DNA of 64,000 bases from HGM13233 sp900762805 (GTDB lineage Bacteria; Bacillota; Clostridia; Oscillospirales; Ruminococcaceae). The stretch's first letter is position 1, and every line of letters starts with the position of its first letter. Shown here piece after piece: positions 53,250 to 62,167 of the stretch. A program made the position numbers and the translations under genes. The notes below the pieces were generated by a model. That model had not been told where the DNA came from. It did not search any database and saw only the letters and a program-made list of their open reading frames with translations. The stretch spans positions 19,383 to 83,382 of the forward strand of contig CALKMA010000034.1 in assembly GCA_937993755.1 (NCBI GenBank), read 5' to 3'.

Positions 53250-53993
53250 TCAGTCATTCGCGGGCCTGCGGTATTTTTCCATCAACTCCTCAAATACATC
53301 GCCGCTGCTGGGCGGGGTCCAGATGATGGCGTTGGCGCCGGCCTCAATGGTGGCGGTAATGCTGTCGCCCGTCGGGCCGCCGGTGGCAATGATGGGGATA
53401 TGCCGGTTGATGGCCCGGATGCCGCTCACCACCTGAGGGGTCCGGGCGCCGGCCGCCACGCTGAGGATGGAGGCGCCGTAGAGCAGGCGGTCTTTGATGC
53501 CCTCAGTGTTGACACAGGTCACGATCACGGGGATATCGAGCGTATCCCGCAGCTCCTCAACGATGGAATTCTGAGTCGGCGCATTGACGACGACGCCGAA
53601 AGCGCCCTGCATTTCGGCAAACTGCCCCATGTGGACAACACGCTTGCCCTGCGTCGTGCCGCCGCCGATGCCGGCAAAGACCGGCACATCGGCCGCATGG
53701 ATCAGCATCTGGCTGATGATGGGCTGCGGCGTGAAGGGATAGACGGCAAAGATGGCGTCGGCGTTGACGTTGCGGATGATGGCGATATCGGTGGTGTAGA
53801 CCAGCGAGCGGATGCGTTTGCCGAAGATGACGATGCCGCTGCACGCCATGATCTGTTCGGGCACCGTCAGCGCGTGGCTGCGCAGGGGGCTGTTGATCTG
53901 GGGCGCTTCGAGCCGGGTTGACTCGCTCTCGTAAATGACCTTGGAGGCCAGTTGGATCTTTTCCTCCCAGCGTCTCTCGCGTTTTGAGCTCAT
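53250..53993 (-). CDS. TIM-barrel-like protein of unknown function
   Basis: 247 residues from the ATG after AGGAGG. Repeating strand-helix units and Gly-rich turns (AGIGGGTTQGKR, then PIIATGGPTGDSI, then AGANAIIWTPP) suggest a phosphate-binding TIM barrel, as in thiamine- or histidine-pathway enzymes. Homologues in Clostridia are often labelled only as hydrolase. No active-site motif can be named with confidence. It is a single gene, convergent with the Crp/Fnr regulator. Confidence 0.6.
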   Translation of the reverse strand: MSSKRERRWEEKIQLASKVIYESESTRLEAPQINSPLRSHALTVPEQIMACSGIVIFGKRIRSLVYTTDIAIIRNVNADAIFAVYPFTPQPIISQMLIHAADVPVFAGIGGGTTQGKRVVHMGQFAEMQGAFGVVVNAPTQNSIVEELRDTLDIPVIVTCVNTEGIKDRLLYGASILSVAAGARTPQVVSGIRAINRHIPIIATGGPTGDSITATIEAGANAIIWTPPSSGDVFEELMEKYRRPAND

Positions 53994-54453
53994 AGGGGTT
54001 CCTCCTTTTCTGTTTTTTGGGGCGGATCGGGAGCGCAGCCTCTGCCGCTTTTCTGCGGCCCGGAGAGGGGAACGAAAAGGCCGCGGGGCTGAATAAAGAA
54101 AAAATTGATATTATTTAATTTTACCATATGTCATGGATGTAATGCAATGACAACTGCCCAGCGGATGACATGGGGACGGGCGTTTCTCGGAAACCGGCCC
54201 TGTTCCGGTGCTTTGCCCGCCGAACGCCGCGCGGCCTGCTGAGCCAAGCGCTGCGGTGCGCCGCTGCGGCAGCCATACGGAGGGTCGATACAGCAGAAGC
54301 CTGGCGGACCATACGCGGGAACGGGCGACGGCCTTCGGCTTTCACGCAGAACCGTCATGATCGGCTGCGGCCTCACCGGTGATGCCGAAAAATTTGCGGC
54401 GGCGGACAGCGGCCGCGCTGCCCGCGGGAGGGGCACACCGGGCCCGGCGCCTG
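53994..54453. other. Intergenic stretch, nothing recognised
   Basis: About 460 bases, starting AT-rich near 54100-54150 (the likely promoter area for the - strand TIM-barrel gene) and then GC-rich. No gene with a ribosome site is seen. Confidence 0.4.
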
Positions 54454-54482
54454 TTGCTATCGCGGCGGGAGTATGGTATAAT
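54454..54482 (+). promoter_or_regulatory. Promoter of the MFS gene
   Basis: TTGCTA (54454-54459) and TATAAT (54477-54482), 17 bp apart, about 130 bases before the start codon. Confidence 0.6.
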
Positions 54483-54555
54483 GCTGTCAGCTGCGGCGGC
54501 ACCGAAAGCTTATCATATAGCCTGCCTGTAAAGGAAGGCCTTTTTCTGATCCGTG

Positions 54556-54573
54556 AGTTAGCATGTGCTAACT
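54556..54573 (+). promoter_or_regulatory. Palindromic operator candidate in the MFS leader
   Basis: AGTTAGCA-TG-TGCTAACT is a near-perfect palindrome with 8-bp arms, about 75 bases after the -10 box and 38 bases before the start codon. It could be a roadblock operator for a TetR- or MarR-type regulator encoded elsewhere. Confidence 0.45.
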
Positions 54574-54610
54574 GGAAATAAAGAACAATGCACGCGCAAG
54601 GAGGAGCCTT

Positions 54611-55867
54611 ATGGAAAAGAAGAACTACCGGCAGCTGCTGTCACAGAAGCAGTATCTCAAGCTGCTTCTGGCGGATACCGTCAACCGCTTCGGCGATGCC
54701 ATTGATGTGATCGCCTATTCATGGGTCATGTACGAAATCACCGGCAGCGAATCCCTCATGGCCCTTGTGGTCGGGCTGAATTTCGTTCCCACTGTTTTTC
54801 TTACGCCGATTGCCGGAGCTATGGTTGACCGCATGAGCAAGAAGCGGGTGATGGCTGCGGCGGACGGCCTCCGCTTTCTGATGGTTGCGGCCATCGTCCT
54901 GCTTTACAGCGGGAACCTTTTGAGCCCCGCGTGGCTTGTGGTTTTTACACTGGCCACCTCTACGGTGGAGGCCTTCCGGCTGCCTGCCGCCGGAGCCATC
55001 CTGCCGCACCTGCTGGAGGAGGAGTGCTACACGCTGGGCAAGGCGGCCAGCTATTCCGTTTCAAGGATATCGGAGCTGTTGGGCTATATGCTGGCCGGAG
55101 GCGTCATTGTGTGGCTGGGCGCAGCGGGCGCGCTGTGGATCGACGCCGCCACCTTTTTGATCTCGGCCGCCGTTATTTGCCTGATCCGCTGCCGGGAGGA
55201 GACGCGGAGCACGGAAAGAACGCTGAAAAGCGTGGCTCATGATTTTGCCCAGGGCTTTTCCTTCATTCGGACGAGCCGGCCGATCCGGCTCGTAAGCCTG
55301 CTGGGGCTGCTGATCAACTTCGGCATCATGCCGCTGACCGTCTTTCAGACCCCCTATGTTTCCGACTATCTGCGCATGGGGCCGGAGACGCTTTCCTATA
55401 TCAAGATCCTGATGTCGGTGGGCATGATGGCCGGGGCCGCCCTGCTGCCCAAGCTGGGAAAGCTGAAAAGAGCCGCTGTCGTCACCGCGGCGGGCATCAT
55501 GATGGGGGCGTCGCTGCTTGTGATGAGCTTTGTCACAAGGCTGACCGTGCTGCCGCTGAAGCTGGGGCTGCTCACGCTCAGTATGTTCGCCATCGGCTTT
55601 GGCGGCGGCCTGCTCAATGTTGTGATCGGCAGCACGGTCATGAAAACGGTGCCCAGGGAGATGATGGGCCGCGTCAGCGGCTTCCTGGCCGCCGTCATGC
55701 AGGCGTCCATGCCGGCAGCGTCCTTTATCTGCTCCGCGTTGGCCCTGTGCCTTAGCATACCGCAGATATTTATTCTGTTCGGCGGGCTGACGCTCGGCTG
55801 CTATCTGCTGCTTTGCTTCGGAGGGCGGCTGTCCGGGTTAGGGACTCAAGCGGACGGGACGCGATAG
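54611..55867 (+). CDS. MFS transporter (drug-efflux-like)
   Basis: 418 residues, twelve predicted membrane segments, starting after AAGGAGG. The first loop motif reads MVDRMSKKRVMAAADGLRF, the MFS motif A form DRxxKKR. The protein opens with NRFGDAIDVIAYSWVMYEIT, as in the DHA3-type macrolide/drug exporters (MefA-like). A Gly-rich segment FAIGFGGGLLNVVIGSTVMK follows in the second half. It is likely an exporter; the substrate is unknown. A palindrome in its leader suggests induction. Confidence 0.87.
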   Translation: MEKKNYRQLLSQKQYLKLLLADTVNRFGDAIDVIAYSWVMYEITGSESLMALVVGLNFVPTVFLTPIAGAMVDRMSKKRVMAAADGLRFLMVAAIVLLYSGNLLSPAWLVVFTLATSTVEAFRLPAAGAILPHLLEEECYTLGKAASYSVSRISELLGYMLAGGVIVWLGAAGALWIDAATFLISAAVICLIRCREETRSTERTLKSVAHDFAQGFSFIRTSRPIRLVSLLGLLINFGIMPLTVFQTPYVSDYLRMGPETLSYIKILMSVGMMAGAALLPKLGKLKRAAVVTAAGIMMGASLLVMSFVTRLTVLPLKLGLLTLSMFAIGFGGGLLNVVIGSTVMKTVPREMMGRVSGFLAAVMQASMPAASFICSALALCLSIPQIFILFGGLTLGCYLLLCFGGRLSGLGTQADGTR

Positions 55868-56011
55868 GCTTGCCTGCGGCGGCTGTGCTGCTTCAGGCGG
55901 GACGGCATGGAAGAAGGCCGCCCTGTCCGTTTCGCGGGCCGGACCGATTTCCGATGCGGTGACGCCGCAGGCTTTTCTTCACCCTATGCCGTGCTTTCCT
56001 CCCAAAGCATC

Positions 56012-56040
56012 TTGAATTTTTGCCGGCAATGGGGTATACT
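56012..56040 (+). promoter_or_regulatory. Promoter of the DUF1858 gene
   Basis: TTGAAT (56012-56017) and TATACT (56035-56040), 17 bp apart, 38 bases before the ATG. Confidence 0.7.
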
Positions 56041-56077
56041 ATAAGCGAAACCTCAAGCGAAAGGAACTTTTATAATA

Positions 56078-56275
56078 ATGAAGGTCACAAAAGATACCAT
56101 CATCGGCGATATCCTCGCCATGGACGAAAGCACCGCGCCGTTTTTCTTTGAGATCGGCATGCACTGTCTCGGCTGCCCGGCTTCGCGCGGCGAGACCATC
56201 GAGCAGGCCTGCGCCGTTCACGGCGTCAACTGCGAGGAGCTGATCGAAAAGCTCAACGAGCACATCGGCGAATAA
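56078..56275 (+). CDS. DUF1858 small disulfide-domain protein
   Basis: 65 residues, the full length of the DUF1858 (hybrid-cluster-associated redox disulfide) domain: ITPDDTIGDIL-like opening (KDTIIGDILAMD), then GMHCLGCPASRGETIEQAC with the redox CxxC, and a helical end. AAAGGAAC precedes the ATG. Such proteins are often fused to or near hybrid-cluster and DUF2249 proteins, here 5 kb away. It probably works in thiol-redox or NO-related chemistry, though the function is not established. Confidence 0.88.
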   Translation: MKVTKDTIIGDILAMDESTAPFFFEIGMHCLGCPASRGETIEQACAVHGVNCEELIEKLNEHIGE

Positions 56276-56410
56276 ACCGAGCGAACAGAGGCGCGGCGAC
56301 GGCGGGAGCTTTCCGCCTCCGCCGCGCCCTTTTTCTGCCCGGCCGGGGGAAGCTGCGCGGGCGGTTTATCCGGCTTTCGGCAAATGGCTGAGCCGCCTTG
56401 TGGAGGAAAT

Positions 56411-57091
56411 ATGGAGCTGCTGCTTTCAAACCGGCTGGCTGCCGCCGCCGCATACCTGCCGGTCGGCTGCTTTGCCGCCGATATCGGCTGTGATCACGGC
56501 AAGCTGGCCGCGTGGCTGGTGCTGTCAGGCCGCTGCCGGCAGGTCGAGGCCAGCGACCTGCGCGAGGGGCCGCTCAGCCGGGCGCGCGAGCTGTTTGAGT
56601 CGCTGGGCATCGCCGACCGCTGCCGCGCCGTTCTGGGCGACGGCTTTGCTGCCGTCAGCCCGGACATCGAGGCTGCCGTCATCGCCGGCATGGGTGCCGA
56701 AACGACCGCCCATATCCTGTCGTCCTGCGATTGGATCGCCGACCCCGCCAAAACGCTGGTGCTGGTGCCCGCCAGCCGCCACGGCGAGCTGCGCCGCTGG
56801 CTGGCGCAGAACGGCTGGACCGTCACGGGGGAGACGGCCGTCGCTGAGGCGGGGCATTGCTATGCCGTCATGCAGGCGCGCTATACCGGCGGGCAGCGGG
56901 AGCTGTCCGACCTTGAGGCGGCGCTGGGTCTGCTGGCCGGCGACCCTTCGCCCGACGCGGCGGCCTATCGGCTGGCCGAGCATCGCCGCGTTGTCCGTGC
57001 CCTGAACGGGGAGCGCGCCGCCGCCCGCTCCGATGAGGCGCGTATCGAACGGCTTGCCGCCCTTGAGCGGGCAATCGGAGCGCTTTTGTAG
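56411..57091 (+). CDS. trmK: tRNA (adenine(22)-N1)-methyltransferase
   Basis: 226 residues from the ATG after GGAGG; the frame extends nine codons upstream without a ribosome site. It shows the SAM-binding motif ADIGCDHGKLAAWLV (about 23-37) in the DIGxDH form typical of TrmK, then EASDLREGPLSRA and AAVIAGMGAETTAHIL, followed by a coiled C-terminal helix pair. It methylates A22 in the D-arm of tRNAs. A Nif3-like gene follows 281 bases on, the usual TrmK-Nif3 neighbourhood of Firmicutes. Confidence 0.93.
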   Translation: MELLLSNRLAAAAAYLPVGCFAADIGCDHGKLAAWLVLSGRCRQVEASDLREGPLSRARELFESLGIADRCRAVLGDGFAAVSPDIEAAVIAGMGAETTAHILSSCDWIADPAKTLVLVPASRHGELRRWLAQNGWTVTGETAVAEAGHCYAVMQARYTGGQRELSDLEAALGLLAGDPSPDAAAYRLAEHRRVVRALNGERAAARSDEARIERLAALERAIGALL

Positions 57092-57372
57092 CGCACCTGG
57101 CGGGCGCTTTTCATCAGATGGCCGCGCCCCGATCCGCGCCGGCCTTTTTTCCAAAGCGCCGTATCCTCTGAGGGCAGGCGCCGTATTTTTCGGGCGGAGG
57201 CTGTGCCCCGGTGCCAAGCTCCGTATAGAGCGGAAGCGGCGCTTTCATAAGCCTGTCCGGGCGGCCGGCCCGTTTTTACGGCAGACGGAAGCCGCGTGCT
57301 TTGCCGTAAACAGACCCCGCACCTTCCATGGTGCATACCCGTATGCTTCAGAATGACCGAAAGGAGACTTCC

Positions 57373-58131
57373 ATGATAACTCCCAAACAGCTGCTTGCCG
57401 TGGCCGACCGCATCGCGCCGGTCGATACCGCTCTGGAGGGCGACCCCTGCGGCATCATGCTTGACCTTGATAACCCGACCGACCGCGTCCTTGTGGCGCT
57501 TGACGTTACCTGCGACGTGCTGGACGAGGCCGTTCGGCTGAGCTGCGGCATCATCGTTACCCACCATCCGCTCATCTACCACCCGCTGCGCAGGCTCGGC
57601 GCGGGCGACAGAGTCTGCACGGCCATCCGCGCCGGCCTGTCGGTGCTGTCGTTCCATACCTGCTGGGACGCCGCCGACGGCGGCGTCAACGACCAGCTGG
57701 CCGGCCGGCTGGGGCTGACCGGCGTCCGCCGCTTCGGTGAGCTGGGGCGTATCGGTGCGCTGCCTCAGCCGCTCGATGCGGCCGGCCTTGCGCGCCTTGC
57801 CATGGAAAGGCTGGGGGCGCGCCATGCGGGCGTCGTCGATGGAGGGCGCCTTATCCGAACGGTGGCCGTCTGTGGGGGCGCGGGCAGCGGCGAGACCGAC
57901 TTTCTCGTGTCCGCCGGGGCCGACGCCTTTGTTACCGGCGAGCTGCCCCACCACGCGCTGCTGGAGCTGCGCGGCTGCGGCATCAGCGCGGCGGTGCTTG
58001 GCCACTATGAAACAGAGGCCTTTGCGGGCGACGAGCTGGCGCGCCGGCTGGAAGAGCTGCTGGGCGGCCGGGCGCGCGTCCTGCGTTCCCGGTGCGAAAA
58101 GGCCCCCGACTTTCATCTTTTTGCGGAGTAG
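57373..58131 (+). CDS. Nif3-like dinuclear metal-centre protein
   Basis: 252 residues from the ATG after AAGGAG. The metal ligands are visible in GIIVTHHPLIY (His pair, about 56-66), SFHTCWDAADGGVND (about 94-108) and late GHYETEAFAGD. It lacks the middle PII-like insertion found in longer homologues such as YqfO. The protein forms hexameric rings; it is called GTP cyclohydrolase type 2 in places, but its physiological role is unproven. Its stop is three bases before rqcH. Confidence 0.92.
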   Translation: MITPKQLLAVADRIAPVDTALEGDPCGIMLDLDNPTDRVLVALDVTCDVLDEAVRLSCGIIVTHHPLIYHPLRRLGAGDRVCTAIRAGLSVLSFHTCWDAADGGVNDQLAGRLGLTGVRRFGELGRIGALPQPLDAAGLARLAMERLGARHAGVVDGGRLIRTVAVCGGAGSGETDFLVSAGADAFVTGELPHHALLELRGCGISAAVLGHYETEAFAGDELARRLEELLGGRARVLRSRCEKAPDFHLFAE

Positions 58132-58134
58132 ACC

Positions 58135-59877
58135 ATGGCACTCGATTATGCTTTTCTCAATGTCCTTGCGATGCAGCTCGACCAAAGGCTCAGAAATGCC
58201 CGCATCGAAAAGATCATCATGCCCTCGCGCGACGAGGTCGTTTTCAACCTGCGCACGCCGCAGAGCGACGAGAGGCTGTTCCTGTCGGCGCGCAGCGGGG
58301 CCTCGCGTGTTCACCTGACCGACGAGGCTTTTGAGGCGCCGGCTACGCCCGCCAACTTTTGTATGCTGCTGCGCAAATATCTCGGCCGCGGCCGCATAGA
58401 GGCCGTGCGATCGGTGCCGGGCGAGCGGCTGCTGTTCATCGACTTTACAGCGGTGGCCGAAACGGGCGATCTCATGAAGCTGACGTTGTCGGTCGAGATG
58501 ATGGGGCGCTACAGCAATCTGGTGCTGGTGCGCGGCGGTGTGGTGGTCGATGCGCTCAAGCGCGTATCTCCTGATAAATCTGACGTGCGGCAGCTCCTGC
58601 CGCAGCTTCCCTTTGAGCTGCCGCCCGCACAGGGCAAGCGCGCGCTGTGCGGTTATCCGGCCGGTGCGCTGGCCGAGGCCGTTCTGGCGGCCGGCGGGCC
58701 GCTCTCGGCGGCGCTGCTGCGGACGGTCAGCGGCATCTCGCCGGTCGCCTGCCGCGAGATTTCCTACCGCGTCACGGCGGGGGCCGACACCGACGCCGAA
58801 TGTCTGTCTCCGGCCGGGCGCACAGCGCTGACCGAGGCGATAGCGCTGGTGCAGCGCGCGGCGCAGGGCGACGGGACGACCCTGTGCGCCGTCTACGATG
58901 GGGAGAAGGCCGTCGATTTTTCGGTCATTCCTCTGACGCAGTACGCCGGCTGCGAGCTGCGGTATTATGACGACGCCAGCGCGCTGCTGGTTGACTATTA
59001 CGGCGAGCGCGACCGGCAGGAGCGGCAGAAGAACCGCTCGCGCGACCTTATCCGGCAGGTCAGCCGCCTGCATGACAAGGCTGTTCACAAGCATGAGGCG
59101 CGTCTCAGGGATCAGCAAAGCACGGCGGCGGCCGAGTGCAAACGGCTGTACGGCGAGCTGCTGACGGCCAATCTGCACGCCGTCGAAAAGGGAGCGCGCA
59201 CGGCGTCGCTGCTCAACTATTACACCGGCGAGACGGTCGATATCCCGCTTGACCCGCGCCTTTCGGCCGGCGCCAACGCGCAGAAATACTACAAGGAGTA
59301 CCGCAAGCTGACGACGGCGCAGCGGATGCTCGAAACGCTGCTGCAGCAGGATGAGCAGGAGATCGCCTACCTGAGCTCGGTGGCCTATGCCGCCTCCTGC
59401 GCCGAAACGGAAGCCGAATTCGACGTCATCCGCAGCGAGCTGAAGGGGGCGGGCTACCTTAAAAATTTCAAGGAAAAGGAACCGCGCCGGCGCGGGCCCA
59501 AAAAAGAGAGCTTTCTGCGTTACCGCACGCCCTCCGGCTTCACGGTGCTGTGCGGCCGCAACAATCTGCAGAATGAGCAGCTCACTTTCAGGACGGCTGA
59601 CCGGCGCGACGTTTGGTTTCATGTCAAGAATTATCCCGGCAGCCACACGGTGCTGCTGACCGACGGGCGCGAGCCGACCGAGGCGGCCCTGCGCGAGGCC
59701 GGCATGGTGGCTGTACGCAACAGCGCCGCCTCGGCCAGCGCCGCCGTCGATTGGACCGAGATCCGCAACGTCAAAAAGCAGCCGGGCGGCAGGCCGGGCA
59801 TGGTCAACTATCTGAATTTCCGCTCGGCCGTCGCCGATTATGACCCGCAGCTGGTGGACGGCTGGCGGGAGGGATAA
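58135..59877 (+). CDS. rqcH: Ribosome quality control protein RqcH (NFACT family)
   Basis: 580 residues: NFACT-N domain at the start (ALDYAFLNVLAMQLDQRLRN), helix-hairpin-helix and long coiled-coil middle (about 290-430), and the C-terminal NFACT-R domain with the RRDVWFHVKNYPGSHTVLL-type segment. RqcH binds stalled large ribosomal subunits and adds C-terminal alanine tails with tRNA-Ala; it was earlier described as a fibronectin-binding protein. It starts three bases after the Nif3-like gene and is probably co-transcribed. Confidence 0.93.
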   Translation: MALDYAFLNVLAMQLDQRLRNARIEKIIMPSRDEVVFNLRTPQSDERLFLSARSGASRVHLTDEAFEAPATPANFCMLLRKYLGRGRIEAVRSVPGERLLFIDFTAVAETGDLMKLTLSVEMMGRYSNLVLVRGGVVVDALKRVSPDKSDVRQLLPQLPFELPPAQGKRALCGYPAGALAEAVLAAGGPLSAALLRTVSGISPVACREISYRVTAGADTDAECLSPAGRTALTEAIALVQRAAQGDGTTLCAVYDGEKAVDFSVIPLTQYAGCELRYYDDASALLVDYYGERDRQERQKNRSRDLIRQVSRLHDKAVHKHEARLRDQQSTAAAECKRLYGELLTANLHAVEKGARTASLLNYYTGETVDIPLDPRLSAGANAQKYYKEYRKLTTAQRMLETLLQQDEQEIAYLSSVAYAASCAETEAEFDVIRSELKGAGYLKNFKEKEPRRRGPKKESFLRYRTPSGFTVLCGRNNLQNEQLTFRTADRRDVWFHVKNYPGSHTVLLTDGREPTEAALREAGMVAVRNSAASASAAVDWTEIRNVKKQPGGRPGMVNYLNFRSAVADYDPQLVDGWREG

Positions 59878-59935
59878 GGCCCGTTGAGGCGGCATGAGCG
59901 CCGTTCCTTTAGCAACGGCTTCACTTCAAGGCCAT

Positions 59936-60204
59936 TCATTCCGTCATTCGTCTAAGCAACTCCGCACGATACGGAAGTTTCCGAGCAAGCTCAATCGGGG
60001 TATAGCCCCAGTCGTTCTCTATCCTTATATTTTTCGAGAACGGACTCGATGGTTTCCTCGGCAACTTTTCACTTGTTTTTTTATACGCTCAAACCGGCAG
60101 TCTTTGGAGCTGTTGTCTACCGAGCCGCCATCAACTGCGTTTCTTGCAGAGCGTAAAATTAGTTTTGATATTGAACTGATCGTATGCGCCCAATCAAAGC
60201 CCAT
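59936..60204 (-). pseudogene. Frameshifted ankyrin-like gene remnant
   Basis: A start ATG at 60204 follows AGAGGAGG and reads MGFDWAHTISSISKLILRSA, continuing to FERIKKQVKS. A shift of frame then gives AEETIESVLEKYKDRE, and another gives NDWGYTPIELARKLPYR, ending RMTE and TGA at 59936-59938. The end resembles a last ankyrin repeat (GYTPIELA). Two frameshifts break the gene. It lies 26 bases past the DUF4304 gene on the same strand. Confidence 0.6.
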
Positions 60205-60230
60205 ATCCGCAGCCTCCTCTGTAAACGGTT

Positions 60231-60902
60231 TTATTGAATGTGAAGATTATTTCGTGTTTCTGCAATGATGGATGTAAATTTATCGGGGATTTCTTCCGGG
60301 TGGTTTTTAGCCATATCGATCCATGCCTGACAATCGGGTACTATGACAGCGCCCATTCTGCTGTTTGGATATTTGCTGTACTCAGCTATGGTTTTTTCCA
60401 TATATAAAATACCCTCAGCTATATGCCCTAAATACAGATGCGACATGGCAACTGTTCTGAGCTTCAACGCAGGTGCGTAGCCCTGCGTCAGTTTATAATT
60501 CTGATCCAATGTGTTTTTGATCAAATTCTCAGGTACGCCCATATCTTCAAACCACTGCATTCCGCCTGCGGCAATAAGCTGCAGCATATCCTGCACGTCT
60601 AAAGAAAACTCCTCCTCAGTCCTGTCTGAGGCTCCCCATTTCGTTCTTGTTTTCTTGCCCAAAAACTGAATCCCGGTGGATATGTTGAGGCTGAATACCA
60701 ATGCCGAAATATATAGGGGCTGGGATACGATTTCGCAGCTGATATACCCCGCCTTTATCTTGAATTGCAGATATTGCAGAATATCGTTCCGTTCCCGAAG
60801 AAGTGTATTGGGTTTGACAAATCTAAACCCGTTGTCCTTATTGAATTGTTTGAATTCTCTCCGAATGATTTTCCGCTTTTCGTTTATAGTCAGTTCGCCC
60901 AT
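60231..60902 (-). CDS. DUF4304 domain protein
   Basis: 223 residues from the ATG at 60902 after CGAGG; an ATG seven codons upstream overlaps the previous gene's stop. The first 120 residues fit DUF4304 (FKQFNKDNGFRFVKPNTLLR, then ILQYLQFKIKAGY and FSLNISTGIQFLG). A helical second half with LRTVAMSHLYLGHIAEG and MEKTIAEYSKYPNSR looks TPR-like. DUF4304 proteins are often found in immunity-gene clusters of polymorphic toxin systems. Base use is clearly more AT-rich than around rqcH and efp. Confidence 0.75.
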   Translation of the reverse strand: MGELTINEKRKIIRREFKQFNKDNGFRFVKPNTLLRERNDILQYLQFKIKAGYISCEIVSQPLYISALVFSLNISTGIQFLGKKTRTKWGASDRTEEEFSLDVQDMLQLIAAGGMQWFEDMGVPENLIKNTLDQNYKLTQGYAPALKLRTVAMSHLYLGHIAEGILYMEKTIAEYSKYPNSRMGAVIVPDCQAWIDMAKNHPEEIPDKFTSIIAETRNNLHIQ

Positions 60903-60919
60903 ATCAAATCCTCGTTGAT

Positions 60920-61303
60920 TCATTGCAGACTTTCCAAATCATCTTTAAATCTGTCGTAATCAAAATCTACTTTGGCCTTTATGCGTTTTGCTGCTGTTAA
61001 AAGCATATCTTTGGTCAGCGCAATTTTACCTGAACTATCAGCGTTGTGATATGCGTCAAAATCCACTCTGATTTCCACAGAGGCAACACCCTTGCCGCAC
61101 AGAAATCTGACTCGCTCCTTATAGTTTTCGGCAGCATATACTTCCTGCGGAGCTATGATTGGAACGATTCCTATAATCTGTAAGGTGCTGCTGTGCTCAT
61201 TCTCCCTGAAAAACAAATGCGCTCTTTGGGTAAACCTATACACCGCATCGTCGATGCCATAATGGTCTTTGTAATAAACCGGGGAATTTATGTTTAATTC
61301 CAC
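60920..61303 (-). CDS. Hypothetical immunity-like protein
   Basis: 127 residues. The best start is a GTG at 61303, seven bases after GAGGTGA; the frame also has an ATG at 61333 without a ribosome site. The protein opens VELNINSPVYYKDHYGIDDA and has AHLFFRENEHSSTLQIIGI and VASVEIRVDFDAYHNAD. It is a soluble alpha/beta protein whose family I cannot name. It lies directly before the DUF4304 gene in an AT-rich island, and small proteins in this position are commonly toxin-immunity proteins. That role is inferred. Confidence 0.6.
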   Translation of the reverse strand: MELNINSPVYYKDHYGIDDAVYRFTQRAHLFFRENEHSSTLQIIGIVPIIAPQEVYAAENYKERVRFLCGKGVASVEIRVDFDAYHNADSSGKIALTKDMLLTAAKRIKAKVDFDYDRFKDDLESLQ

Positions 61304-61439
61304 AGCGTATTCACCTCGCCATTTTGATTTCAAGGCTGATTATACTATATTAGTTCAAAATAATCTGCTACTGTGTACCAAACGACAGGATTGCTCCCGA
61401 AAAATGTATGATGTGGCTTTCAGATTACACCCGAAAGAA

Positions 61440-61464
61440 GAAAAGCCGCCGTCTGTTGACGGCG
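61440..61464 (-). terminator. Terminator after tnpV
   Basis: On the - strand CGCCGTC-AACA-GACGGCG is followed by GCTTTTCTTC. Confidence 0.65.
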
Positions 61465-61481
61465 ACCCTTCTTATGCAATG

Positions 61482-61859
61482 TTAGCAGTAAATAAGCTCG
61501 TTTGAAACGATTTCCATAGCAGCATTTCGCAGATTGTTCATTTTCTGTACCCACAGCATTTGATTTTCCGCTTTACGCACTTCTGTCACGCCCTCTTTTT
61601 CGGAAAGCTGCTTTACCAGCCGAGAGAACATTTCCTCTGCCTGCCGGTCAATTTCAGCAAGATAGCTGTCCAGCTTGCCGTTGGTAAGCAGAGAGGTATA
61701 CAGCGCTTTGTGGTGGTCTTTGAGGTATCGGCGATGCCGTTGTCCCCAGATACCAATGTGTACCTCAGGTTCCTTCGGCAGTTTCAAACAGGGCAGATAG
61801 TAGTCCCCTTGCAACTCATACCAAAGTCCGTTTTTCTCGTTATAAATATACTTGTCCAT
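61482..61859 (-). CDS. tnpV: TnpV transposon protein
   Basis: 125 residues from the ATG after TGGAGG (an ATG five codons upstream lacks a site). It matches the clostridial TnpV family: YYLPCLKLP, then GIWGQRHRRYLKDHHKALY, TSLLTNGKLDSYLAEIDRQA, and a final MNNLRNAAMEIVSNELIY. TnpV genes ride on Tn-type mobilisable elements; no other transposon gene is present, so this is probably a remnant or lone cargo. It marks the island 59.9-61.9 kb as acquired. Confidence 0.9.
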   Translation of the reverse strand: MDKYIYNEKNGLWYELQGDYYLPCLKLPKEPEVHIGIWGQRHRRYLKDHHKALYTSLLTNGKLDSYLAEIDRQAEEMFSRLVKQLSEKEGVTEVRKAENQMLWVQKMNNLRNAAMEIVSNELIYC

Positions 61860-61918
61860 TTTGTAATCCTCCAATGTGATTGATTTTACCTACAATCCAA
61901 TCATTCCGGCTGATTACA

Positions 61919-61968
61919 AAAACCCAAGGGAGAGGACTTCCTTACGAAGCCTCTCCCTATGGGTGTTT
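61919..61968 (+). terminator. Long hairpin before efp
   Basis: AAACCCAAGGGAGAGG pairs with CCTCTCCCTATGGGTGTTT with small mismatches and is followed by GTTTTTG on the + strand. It may end a transcript from the left or bound the inserted island; its role is not clear. Confidence 0.5.
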
Positions 61969-62103
61969 GTTTTTGCAGTGTGCAGTCCCATACCCCGCCC
62001 CGCGGGAGTCGCTGCCGGCCTCCGCAGAGCGCCGCTGCCGGTAAAATTCCTCTCCCTTTTGAAAAAACGGGCGCTTTTGCCGCAAATCCCCGAAAATACC
62101 GCT

Positions 62104-62131
62104 TGCCAACCACGGCTGTATATGTTAAAAT
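62104..62131 (+). promoter_or_regulatory. Probable efp promoter
   Basis: TTGCCA (62104-62109) and TAAAAT (62126-62131), 16 bp apart. Confidence 0.45.
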
Positions 62132-62167
62132 CTATATGATAAGGAACAATTTGAAAGGAAGATTTTT

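Noticed and set aside
56965..59895. 976-residue open frame on the - strand
   Set aside because: It lies opposite trmK, the Nif3-like gene and rqcH, which have clear motifs and starts.
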